Shown in pieces: positions 31,228-38,901 of a stretch of 44,893 bases of DNA (within the stretch, counting starts at the first letter, position 1; each line of letters opens with the position of its first letter). Both the position numbers and the translations under genes were made by a program. Under the pieces are notes generated by a model that worked only from the letters and a program-made list of their open reading frames with translations, was not told the DNA's origin and searched no databases. Source of the stretch: a virus; IMG/VR virus record IMGVR_UViG_3300020205_002110, positions 1 to 44,893 of that record; one strand, written 5' to 3'.

Positions 31228-32330
31228 TGCCCGCGTCATCACCGCACACATCACTTGCAATGTCACTCGACTCGTGGAGAAGCGAGATCGGGCGATACTT
31301 TGGATTCGGTCGGACATATTCGTCTATGACCGCTTCACAGCAAGCGGATGTCGATGCGGTGATTGACCGAGGCATGCGCCAGTTCTACGCGCCTCCGCTT
31401 CTTCAAGACGGAACTGCACACATCTGGTCGTTCATGCGACCAACGATGAACATCGTGGTGCACGCTCCATATTCGGAGGATGGCGATCCTGGGAATGGTT
31501 GCACGCTTGTTGACGATACTCCAATTGCGTATGCCACTTTCTTTGGAGCAACCATTCCAACATGGTGCACCAATGGCGTGCTCGAATACACGCATCCAAC
31601 CACGGATCAAAATTGCATCATCCACATCCACGCAAGGGTGTCGAACTCACAAGTCAATCTTGAAGACGCGGTAACTGCTGACGATTTCACGGTTGGTACT
31701 GGAAACGGAATCGCATTCACGATCACCGATGCGATCTATGCGCTTCCAACATCGTTCGGTGGCATCGAGGGCGACATCACTCTTGAAGCTGCGAGTGGGT
31801 ACATGCCCGTCCGTCAGGTTGGAGACGATCAGATTCGGGAGATGTTCCTGAACACCCTGATCCAGACGGGAACACCCGCATACTTCTGCGTGCGTCCTTG
31901 GAGAGACCCAGGCATCGACCGCCTTGGAACTCTTGGGTCCACCGGCATGTACACGAGGTATGAACTCGTGTTCTTCCCAAGGCCGGATCGGACCCTTCGC
32001 CTGTCTTTCCGCTATCTGTTTGTGTTTCCAGGAGTCGCAGACTGGATCGCAACCGGAAACGCAACAACCGACATCCATCCTCCCGGAATGGCCTACCACC
32101 ACGAGACGATGCTTGCGTCCTGTCTTGCCGTTGCGGAGCAGTACGCAGATTCTCCAAACGGAGAGCACCGCGAATACTTTGCCAAGCGAATCGCGGCAAG
32201 TGTCGCACTCGATCGAAAGACCGCCGGCTCTGCATATTTCGGAAGAAATCTCGACAGGAGCGATACACTCTACAGTCAGGGTCGTTCGCCTTTCTCAACA
32301 GATATCACCTACAACAACACTCTCTACTAG
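31227..32330 (+). CDS. Head-tail adaptor / tail tubular A-like protein (367 aa)
   Basis: The N-terminus SLDSWRSEIGRYFGFGRTYSSM is followed by ASQQADVDAVIDRGMRQFYAPP, a helical pattern like the N-terminal core of podovirus gp4/gp11-type adaptors that dock on the portal. The insert (about 90-210) is beta-rich, and the C-terminal part (YHHETMLASCLAVAEQYAD, EHREYFAKRIAASVALD) is helical again. Adaptors complete the head and hold the tail. The assignment is from helix pattern and size; a related neck function would also fit. Confidence 0.55.
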   Translation: MPASSPHTSLAMSLDSWRSEIGRYFGFGRTYSSMTASQQADVDAVIDRGMRQFYAPPLLQDGTAHIWSFMRPTMNIVVHAPYSEDGDPGNGCTLVDDTPIAYATFFGATIPTWCTNGVLEYTHPTTDQNCIIHIHARVSNSQVNLEDAVTADDFTVGTGNGIAFTITDAIYALPTSFGGIEGDITLEAASGYMPVRQVGDDQIREMFLNTLIQTGTPAYFCVRPWRDPGIDRLGTLGSTGMYTRYELVFFPRPDRTLRLSFRYLFVFPGVADWIATGNATTDIHPPGMAYHHETMLASCLAVAEQYADSPNGEHREYFAKRIAASVALDRKTAGSAYFGRNLDRSDTLYSQGRSPFSTDITYNNTLY

Positions 32331-32338
32331 GAGCAATC

Positions 32339-32575
32339 ATGTCTGCACACAATCAGATCAGCGAACTCAGCGAAGCAGTTGGCCCGACCGGAATTGGAAC
32401 CTCGCAGGGCAAATGCTTTGCATGGTTCAATGGCGTTCCAACCGCAAGCGTTTCTGGATACGCCAAGGGTTGCCTCGCGATCAATGTCGCTGGCAGCAGC
32501 ACCACCACCCGTCTGTACATCAATTACGGAACAAACGCTGCCGCAAGCTGGGCTACCTTTACAACCAGCGCATAA
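32339..32575 (+). CDS. Small virion protein, unknown (78 aa)
   Basis: AGGAG 5 bases before ATG 32,339. Short helical start (NQISELSEAVGPTG), then strands rich in Ser/Thr/Gly (KCFAWFNGVPTASVSGYAKG) ending SWATFTTSA. A compact beta fold is likely. Its place in the row of structural genes suggests a minor tail or decoration protein. Confidence 0.5.
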   Translation: MSAHNQISELSEAVGPTGIGTSQGKCFAWFNGVPTASVSGYAKGCLAINVAGSSTTTRLYINYGTNAAASWATFTTSA

Positions 32576-32583
32576 GGTGATTT

Positions 32584-33075
32584 ATGGCAACCGTATCACT
32601 TGCAAAGCCAGGAACGGCTGGAACGGCTGTTCTACAGATCATCAAGTCGAGCACCGTCACGGTCACTATGCAACTGAAGTTGCAGGCTTGCGACATCACA
32701 TACACGCAGGATGTCGAGGACACGACTGGCGGAACTGATTCTACGGCTGACGCATACCACACCGCTGAAGGATCTGGGCTGCTCGGTGGTCAGGTTGCCT
32801 TTCAAGGTCTTCTCATTTCCACAAAGGGTCCAGTCAATCAGGGTGGTGCATCCTCGTACATTGGACTTGGGAACATGTTCTCGACCGACGACACATACTG
32901 CCGCATGAGATGGTCCGTGCAGTTATCAAGTGGCATCTATCTTTCAGGCTCAATGATTGTTGAGTCAACGAAAGTGAGATGGGTCAGGACTGCGGCGACC
33001 GTTCAGATGACCATTGTTGGTCGAATTACGGACACCGCGCGAAATGACACGGAAAGGTTTACCGCACTTACATGA
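32584..33075 (+). CDS. Virion protein, possible tail tube or stabiliser (163 aa)
   Basis: Alternating strands through the whole chain: TAVLQIIKSSTVTVTMQLKLQ, YCRMRWSVQLSSGIYLSGSMIVE, VQMTIVGRITD (in part), the pattern of beta-barrel tail proteins. It overlaps the next gene by 4 bases (ATGA). Two cysteines. No family recognised. Confidence 0.5.
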   Translation: MATVSLAKPGTAGTAVLQIIKSSTVTVTMQLKLQACDITYTQDVEDTTGGTDSTADAYHTAEGSGLLGGQVAFQGLLISTKGPVNQGGASSYIGLGNMFSTDDTYCRMRWSVQLSSGIYLSGSMIVESTKVRWVRTAATVQMTIVGRITDTARNDTERFTALT

Positions 33076-33317
33076 TCGATCCAACAGAACAAGACATGCA
33101 GGCGTACGCAAGTAGCCCAAGCCTACTTCAACAGGCATCGCAGTTCACAAACGGCGAACCTCAGACTGATTCGGCGGCGGTAGGTTCTTCCTCTACCTCA
33201 TCTACCGGCCAGGACTTCTCGTTTGGAGAACTTGGACTCGACGCAACCACGCAGTTGCTTGAGCAGATCCTTACTGAGTTGCGCACGCTCAACCAGAACT
33301 TCCGCGACATGAGCTGA
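33072..33317 (+). CDS. Small Ser/Gln-rich protein with C-terminal helix (81 aa)
   Basis: The first ~50 residues are polar and disordered (SSPSLLQQASQFTNGEP, SSSTSSTGQDFS); the last 30 form a leucine-rich heptad helix (TTQLLEQILTELRTLNQNF). Such linker-plus-helix proteins often act as adaptors or chaperones. Coupled by ATGA to the preceding structural gene. Confidence 0.5.
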   Translation: MIDPTEQDMQAYASSPSLLQQASQFTNGEPQTDSAAVGSSSTSSTGQDFSFGELGLDATTQLLEQILTELRTLNQNFRDMS

Positions 33318-33320
33318 CAC

Positions 33321-34109
33321 ATGGCAAACATAAAGACGCACATTCCTGGGACTTCGATATCCATTGGATACGAGTCCGAGACCGCAGATCGTGCAACAAT
33401 CAGATGCCTTGCTACTGGCTACACAGCGCAGAAGGATGCAATCGATGCCGCAGTTATTGCGGTGGGCGAAACCTTGTACAGCGGCATTCTCAATGTGCCG
33501 CTCATTTCCGCAGAATCGACGCGATGGGGAAACGGCAAGTACATCGTGAGTCTGATGTATGGTCGCAATCAGCGCGCGCAACGCAGGAACCAGACGCAGC
33601 GCCGAGTTCGCATCCAGAGCACGGTTGAGTATGTCGATGCGTACCTGATCAACTCAGCAAGCTTCACCAATGGGTACAGGCACAATGCCGACCCTGCGGT
33701 CACCGATTGGTTCTCAATCCAACTTCGTCCAGGAAACTTGCAAACTCCGGAGTTGTATCCGCGACCGTACAAGATCCAGCGACCGACAATGAAGATTGAA
33801 CTGGAGTACACGACTCCGGTCCTGTCAGTCAATGATGCCGAACTTGCGAAGACAGGAAAGTTGAACTCGAATGCCTTTGCCATTGGCGAGCTTGGTGGAG
33901 TCTTTGCGATAAACACCCTCAAGTACGAGGGATTTCAAAACGCAAAGAACGACATCGGACAATATCCGTGGTTCAACTCTGTCGTGCTCACATACGACCC
34001 GTTCGGCCACTACCGCCAACAGGCGGTTTGGGATCCGGCTCTTGACAGCGGAAACGGCAAGTGGAAGACCGTCAGCAATCAACTTGTGTCTGAATCAACA
34101 ACATTCTGA
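33321..34109 (+). CDS. Virion protein, unknown (262 aa)
   Basis: Two parts: an N-terminal ~100 residues with strands and a basic NQRAQRRNQTQRRVR stretch, then a beta-rich C-terminal part (WFSIQLRPGNLQ, KIELEYTTPVLSV) with aromatic residues near the end (QYPWFNSVVLTYDPFGHYRQ). No cysteine in the C-terminal part. TGATG overlap with the next gene. Tail or connector protein by context only. Confidence 0.5.
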   Translation: MANIKTHIPGTSISIGYESETADRATIRCLATGYTAQKDAIDAAVIAVGETLYSGILNVPLISAESTRWGNGKYIVSLMYGRNQRAQRRNQTQRRVRIQSTVEYVDAYLINSASFTNGYRHNADPAVTDWFSIQLRPGNLQTPELYPRPYKIQRPTMKIELEYTTPVLSVNDAELAKTGKLNSNAFAIGELGGVFAINTLKYEGFQNAKNDIGQYPWFNSVVLTYDPFGHYRQQAVWDPALDSGNGKWKTVSNQLVSESTTF

Positions 34110-34591
34110 TGCCGCGCAAAATCTCACAACTCCTTCCTAATTCAGTTGCAAGAAGGCAGGCTGATGCGTGGCGTGAGTTGGAAAGCCAACTGTCTGAAAT
34201 TGATCGGATTGTAAATAGTGCTTCACGCACGGCTAGTAGTCCAGATCGTGCAGAAGACCGGCTTGTTCCACAGGTGTTTGGCGCAAAAATCCTAAATGCT
34301 TCGGCGCAAACACCGGTTGGAGGAAAGAACTGGTGGCTGTACACCTGGGAAGAGGTTGAGCGATCTGCAACTGGCGGAACATGGAACACCGTGTCGAACG
34401 GTCGCAACTCAACGCGAAGTGGTACTGCGTACAACTCTTACGAAACAACTATTGCAAATGATGGTGGCAACATCCTTAGTGCAGTACCAACTCGGCTTGC
34501 GTATCCGCTAAATGCCGTTGTCCAGATGATCATCGACCCAGCGGGTCGCGCATGGTTTGACAATCCGAATCCAATTCAGATCTGCCCATAA
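34109..34591 (+). CDS. Virion protein with helical start and beta-rich end (160 aa)
   Basis: The N-terminal ~45 residues are helical (RRQADAWRELESQLSEIDRI), the rest is Asn/Thr/Gly-rich with Trp pairs (GKNWWLYTWEEVE), a form common in tail-fibre attachment or baseplate proteins. Stop and next start overlap (TAATG). It directly precedes the cysteine-rich gene, so it might be its anchoring partner; this is inference. Confidence 0.5.
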   Translation: MPRKISQLLPNSVARRQADAWRELESQLSEIDRIVNSASRTASSPDRAEDRLVPQVFGAKILNASAQTPVGGKNWWLYTWEEVERSATGGTWNTVSNGRNSTRSGTAYNSYETTIANDGGNILSAVPTRLAYPLNAVVQMIIDPAGRAWFDNPNPIQICP

Positions 34592-35544
34592 TGCTTGGAG
34601 CCTACGCCAACTCGTGCTGTTGTGATTCTGTGCCGACATCGTGCTGCGATTGGTGGGCGTGCCCTGAAAATGCGGCCCCGATCACGAACATCACGGTCAC
34701 AAACACTTATAAAATCACCCGCTATTACGACACTGGCGAATCGATAGAAACTGTAAATGGTAGTTGGACTGTTCAGTCGGTTGGTTTGTTTACTCGACAA
34801 GGAGCCAACTGCACGGTAGGACTATTAGATGGATGCCCGCAGGCAACGGTCACATGGAATGTTGTGCTAAAAACACCTGTTTTTAATCACATAGGTTTTG
34901 GATCAACATTAGACGGAGAGACAGAAACAGGTTCAGTTATTTGTTCTGGCTGTCTGTATCCGGGGCCGTCATGCAGGTACGACGGCGAAATGTGCGTTGC
35001 AATGATTGAGAACTATTACGGATCGCAAACCGTTACTGGAGGTCCGAACGCAATGCGTTACGAGTGCCACACGGGTTGCGCTGGATGCGTTCGTCCAATG
35101 GTGAGTTACACGCCAGTGTTCCCTGCTGACATAAATCTTCTTGGCCTGTACACGCGAACGGAGTCATCTGCGTGCTGCTTTAGTGGAGCTGGTGACACTG
35201 GCCCAGATCCCGCCTACATCGGTTTTAACGGTTTTCAGGTAGGAGGAAAGTGTGGATGTCCAGCCATTGACACATGGGACATCCCTATGTCGCTTGTGTT
35301 TGGCGCTAGTTCGGGTCCGGGAGAGTGCGCACCGTCAAATTTTCCCTACAACAGTTGCGTTCTTGCGTGCAACTGTGAATACATCAATTCTGCTGATATT
35401 AAAACTGCTAGCGGCGCAGATGTCTTCACTTGGCAATGCGAAGATTACTACCCTGACCCATTTAACCCCAGCATCGTTCAATGCGAGCGCGTCATCAAAT
35501 GGTACGACATCTGTGAGCACCTCTTTACGGTGAGCGTTTCGTGA
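34591..35544 (+). CDS. Cysteine-rich protein of the tail region (317 aa, about 26 Cys)
   Basis: About 26 of 317 residues are cysteine (roughly 8%), spread from SCCCDSVPTSCCDWWAC at the start to CEHLF at the end, in no fixed zinc-finger spacing. High Gly, Thr, Tyr and Asn content and lack of long helices suggest a beta-rich domain held by many disulfides or by metal clusters. No signal peptide or collagen-like repeat. Its place, last of the virion genes before the internal protein block, is where tail-fibre or receptor-binding genes often lie. Base composition is slightly AT-richer than its neighbours, with runs such as aaaacacctgttttt. Not recognised as any known family. Confidence 0.55.
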   Translation: MLGAYANSCCCDSVPTSCCDWWACPENAAPITNITVTNTYKITRYYDTGESIETVNGSWTVQSVGLFTRQGANCTVGLLDGCPQATVTWNVVLKTPVFNHIGFGSTLDGETETGSVICSGCLYPGPSCRYDGEMCVAMIENYYGSQTVTGGPNAMRYECHTGCAGCVRPMVSYTPVFPADINLLGLYTRTESSACCFSGAGDTGPDPAYIGFNGFQVGGKCGCPAIDTWDIPMSLVFGASSGPGECAPSNFPYNSCVLACNCEYINSADIKTASGADVFTWQCEDYYPDPFNPSIVQCERVIKWYDICEHLFTVSVS

Positions 35545-35777
35545 CTTGCGTCCACCTGAACATCCATTGCACGAATCCAGCAGCGCCAACCAATGGCGTT
35601 CGAGTCCACCAAAGCGTCTGCTCCATCTGCCCGCACTACGAAGGACCGCCGCGCGGCCTTGGCGACAGAGTGCACACGGTGTTGGGCGCGATCGGCGTGC
35701 ACAAGGTCGTCCGCAACTGCGGAGGCTGTGCGGAACGCCGCGCTGCGCTCAATAAAGCGTTGCCCGAAACTGACTGA
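35541..35777 (+). CDS. Small zinc-binding-type protein with CxxC pairs (78 aa)
   Basis: Cysteines in VCSICPHYEG and NCGGCAERRAALN form two C-x2-C pairs about 40 residues apart, as in a zinc ribbon, with extra Cys/His at the start (TCVHLNIHC). The 'CPHY-G--RGLGD ... NCGGCAERRAALN' order is one I have met in small phage proteins beside tail genes. GTG 35,541 overlaps the stop of the Cys-rich gene. It could help fold or assemble that protein (for example thiol chemistry), but no CxxC thioredoxin fold is visible. Confidence 0.6.
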   Translation: MTCVHLNIHCTNPAAPTNGVRVHQSVCSICPHYEGPPRGLGDRVHTVLGAIGVHKVVRNCGGCAERRAALNKALPETD

Positions 35778-35827
35778 CACGGCTAAATCGTGGGTTCTCA
35801 AGCACATTATTGGCTAGTATCATTGAC

Positions 35828-35845
35828 ACCTGCCATATGGCAGAT
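35828..35845. repeat. Palindrome copy 5: ACCTGCCA-TA-TGGCAGaT
   Basis: Seven of eight arm bases pair. A TAGTAT -10-like hexamer (35,815-35,820) without a good -35 places a possible transcription start at about 35,827, so the palindrome would be the first sequence of the message or an operator at +1, 14 bases ahead of the ATG of the next gene. Confidence 0.7.
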
Positions 35846-35859
35846 TCCAGGAGACTCTG

Positions 35860-38800
35860 ATGCCGAACCCACCTATTGACCCAACCTTGCGTAAGCAGCA
35901 ACAGATTCAACAGGCTTATTCGGGTCGGCGTGCACGGCTTGATGCAATCAAGGCGCAGGAACCGCAATACGACCCGTCAATGCCTGCTTCTTTAGGAAAC
36001 ATGCCTCCAAGGCCACCGGCAAACCCCAACAATCCGCCATTGCCGAAGCAATACGACCCGTCAATGCCTGCTTCTCTGGCAAACATGCCGCCGAGTAAGC
36101 CGGTAAACCCAAACAATCCGCCGTTGCCGCAAGATTGGAAGCCGCCGGTAAAGCCGGTAAACCCGAACAATCTTCCACTTCCAAAGGACTGGAAGCCGCC
36201 GGTCAACCCGAACAATCCAGTATTGCCGCAGGATTGGGCGCCACCTGGGGGTATTCCTGGGCGCGCAGGGCGAGATGAAGCGCGCGCCCTCAAGCTTGAC
36301 AGCGCCGCCCGACACCTTGGTTTTGGAGGAACAAGCGGTGGCTACCACTTAGGGACCGACATCCCAGCTCCTCCGCCACCGCCCCCACCTGGCGCGCCCA
36401 TCAAGTCCCCCGCTGGACAACAGCCGCCACAAGCGCCACAGGCGCCCGGACAGCCACAAGCGCCACAGGCGCCAAGAGCGCCCGGACAGCCACAGCCGCC
36501 GCAGCCAGGCGCACAGCAGCCCGAACAGCAGAGCGCGCCGTACAACCCGCTGTACCCTACTTCTCCAACAAACTTGCCGCCAGAAATTCCTGCACCTGAT
36601 CTTGGAGCTGGAGACTTCGGACCGGCTGATCGCGCATCAAACCTACCTCCGGGTGGTACGCAGCAAGAGTACAAAGATGCGATTGTCGAACTTAATAGGT
36701 CGATGAAGAGTGTCGCTAATGACAAGCGCTTCAGTCCAGAACAGCGTGCTCAGGCAATTGAAAAAATTCGCGCAGAAGCAGACAGGCTTAAGCAGGCATA
36801 TTCGGAGGCAAAGCCTCTTGATAGCGTCGAATATGGCCTCGACACTCCGCCTCCAGAACAGTTTGCAGAGGTTCAACAGGGAACTGGCCTCCAGTCCACT
36901 CAGGACGGCGGTTTCCGCAATCCTAGAACAAACGAAATCATGCCTTCCGTGCGAGCATCAAACGGACAACTTGTCCCTGTTCCGGGTTCGCAATCGGCAA
37001 TCGAACAACTTCCTCCCGGAACCCGCTATGTGGATATGGAAGGCAAGCTCCAAATGACGCCGGCGGCAGGCGGAGGTCAAGGTCGTTCTGCATCGGCGGG
37101 CACAGGCACGCAGCGAGCGGCTGGAGGCGGCGCTCCCATGAACGCAGAAGATGCTCTTGCTGCCTACGAAAAGTGGTCTAAGGAACAGGATCCAGCATCG
37201 ACTCCAAGTGAGCGCCAAGTGATTGCAGATGCTGTGGCACAGATTACAGATCCCAATCAACGCGAACAATTAACAGAGATGATGCAGAACGATCCAGAAG
37301 CGGCCCTTGCTGTATTGCAAGAGCAGGGCATCGATTTGAACGATGAGCTTGATCAGGCTCGCATTCAGGATTTTGCCAAAGAGCAGAACGCAAAGGGAGA
37401 ACGAGCCAAGCGGGTCGCTAAGTCTCTGAACATTGATGTCCCCGAAGCGAAGAAACCCGCGCTTAATCCAGAGTGGTATCGCATAGAACAAGGTTCAAGG
37501 ACCGGAAGTAGGCAGGCGGTACGCCGTGGAAGCAACATTGCCATCCCGCTGATTGATGGACCAAACGGCGAGCAGATCCCCGCACCAAGGCAGATGCGCC
37601 AACTTGCTGACCTTGAGGTAGACACGGAGTTTGCAAACATCGTTACGCGAGATAATGGAGACGAACTTCGTGTTCTTCCGTTCTCGCAGCAGACGGTCAA
37701 CCTCGGAAACTTTGCACTCAACGACGCACAAAGAAAGTTGTTCTCCAAGGAAACATCAAACATCCGCGCTCGTCCTCCCGAAGAGTGGGCGAAGTTGGAG
37801 GATCTGCTTCAGAAGTTCCAAACAACCGACGAAGCATGGGACCCTGAGAACAGCAACGCGCAGGCTCAACTTGAGGCAATCGTCGGTAATTTCTACGGCG
37901 AATTGGAACCCGCAGGTCGCGCAATGATGACGATGTACATCGCGCACTCGCTTGGCTACAAGATTGATAAGAGGCGCGGATTCGACAGCACCGGATGGGC
38001 AAAGAATCCTGATAAGGCCAACAAGCCTTCTGATCGGGCTGGAGCCAATCTTCCGACCAGCAACATGGCTAGCGAAATTGGAGACAAGGTATACAAACTC
38101 GGATTTGCCGATGTTTCCGACTCTGAGTTGCAAGCCGGAGGAGGGCGTACTCCCCAGTACGCGCAAGGCATCAATGACATGGCGCAGAACATCTTTACTG
38201 TTGCCCAGGAGATGGAGGGCCGCGCGCAGAGCGGAAGTGAACAGGCTCGCAAGGATTTTGGCAACAAGTATCGTCAGATCGATCGCATGGTCGAATCCGT
38301 TGCAAAGCAAAATGGATTTGGAAACAGCGTAAAGGGCAAATTGATTGTGGAGGATCTTCGCAAGCGTCTGCGCTCAATGATCGGAGAGAACGCCCCACAG
38401 ACCGCTCCAAGGGGCGCGACCAATCCAAGTGCTCCCGCTCGACCTGTTTCTCGCCCGTCGGCTTCGACTACTCCACCCGCTTCTGCCCAACCTGTTTCTC
38501 GTCCGTCTGCTCCTGCTGCATTGCCGCAACAGGATCGGCCTATGCAACTTCAAGACATGGGCACAGCGGCGACAAGCGGGAATGCAGATCAAGCCATGCG
38601 TTCCAAGCAACGAGCCAATGTCGCTACGCCTGCTCCTCCAGCAGACATGAATTGGAAACCAGAAGAAGCCACATGGCTAAGCACTTTATTTGGAGGGCCA
38701 AATAAGAATGAGGAGGCTAAACAAAGACTCCGTGATGAGTACAAGCGTCTCGAAAACCAGGTTGTGAAAGCACAGGACCTTTTTGATCGCAATCCAAACG

Positions 38801-38901
38801 ATCTAAGTTCTGGCAGAAGTGCCGATCAAACCAAGCGTGACTTTGCCGAATTCGTAAAGACGAAGGGCGCATCATTCCAGCAGAAGGACCGTAAGCGATG
38901 A
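35860..38901 (+). CDS. Proline-rich internal virion protein, partner of the giant protein (1013 aa)
   Basis: AGGAG 6 bases before ATG 35,860. Residues about 35-130 hold degenerate repeats of QYDPSMPASLxNMPP and NPNNPPLPxDWKPP; about 165-235 is Pro/Gln/Ala-rich (PPPPPPPGAP, QAPQAPGQP). The rest is helical: RFSPEQRAQAIEKIRAEADR, a central Glu/Ala/Gln-rich part, a folded-looking block around 640-830, another Pro/Ser linker near 850-890, and a charged C-terminal helix. No cysteine was seen. It overlaps the giant gene by ATGA. Large, low-complexity proteins before a giant gene are typical of ejected core proteins in short-tailed phages. No enzyme motif recognised. Confidence 0.7.
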   Translation: MPNPPIDPTLRKQQQIQQAYSGRRARLDAIKAQEPQYDPSMPASLGNMPPRPPANPNNPPLPKQYDPSMPASLANMPPSKPVNPNNPPLPQDWKPPVKPVNPNNLPLPKDWKPPVNPNNPVLPQDWAPPGGIPGRAGRDEARALKLDSAARHLGFGGTSGGYHLGTDIPAPPPPPPPGAPIKSPAGQQPPQAPQAPGQPQAPQAPRAPGQPQPPQPGAQQPEQQSAPYNPLYPTSPTNLPPEIPAPDLGAGDFGPADRASNLPPGGTQQEYKDAIVELNRSMKSVANDKRFSPEQRAQAIEKIRAEADRLKQAYSEAKPLDSVEYGLDTPPPEQFAEVQQGTGLQSTQDGGFRNPRTNEIMPSVRASNGQLVPVPGSQSAIEQLPPGTRYVDMEGKLQMTPAAGGGQGRSASAGTGTQRAAGGGAPMNAEDALAAYEKWSKEQDPASTPSERQVIADAVAQITDPNQREQLTEMMQNDPEAALAVLQEQGIDLNDELDQARIQDFAKEQNAKGERAKRVAKSLNIDVPEAKKPALNPEWYRIEQGSRTGSRQAVRRGSNIAIPLIDGPNGEQIPAPRQMRQLADLEVDTEFANIVTRDNGDELRVLPFSQQTVNLGNFALNDAQRKLFSKETSNIRARPPEEWAKLEDLLQKFQTTDEAWDPENSNAQAQLEAIVGNFYGELEPAGRAMMTMYIAHSLGYKIDKRRGFDSTGWAKNPDKANKPSDRAGANLPTSNMASEIGDKVYKLGFADVSDSELQAGGGRTPQYAQGINDMAQNIFTVAQEMEGRAQSGSEQARKDFGNKYRQIDRMVESVAKQNGFGNSVKGKLIVEDLRKRLRSMIGENAPQTAPRGATNPSAPARPVSRPSASTTPPASAQPVSRPSAPAALPQQDRPMQLQDMGTAATSGNADQAMRSKQRANVATPAPPADMNWKPEEATWLSTLFGGPNKNEEAKQRLRDEYKRLENQVVKAQDLFDRNPNDLSSGRSADQTKRDFAEFVKTKGASFQQKDRKR

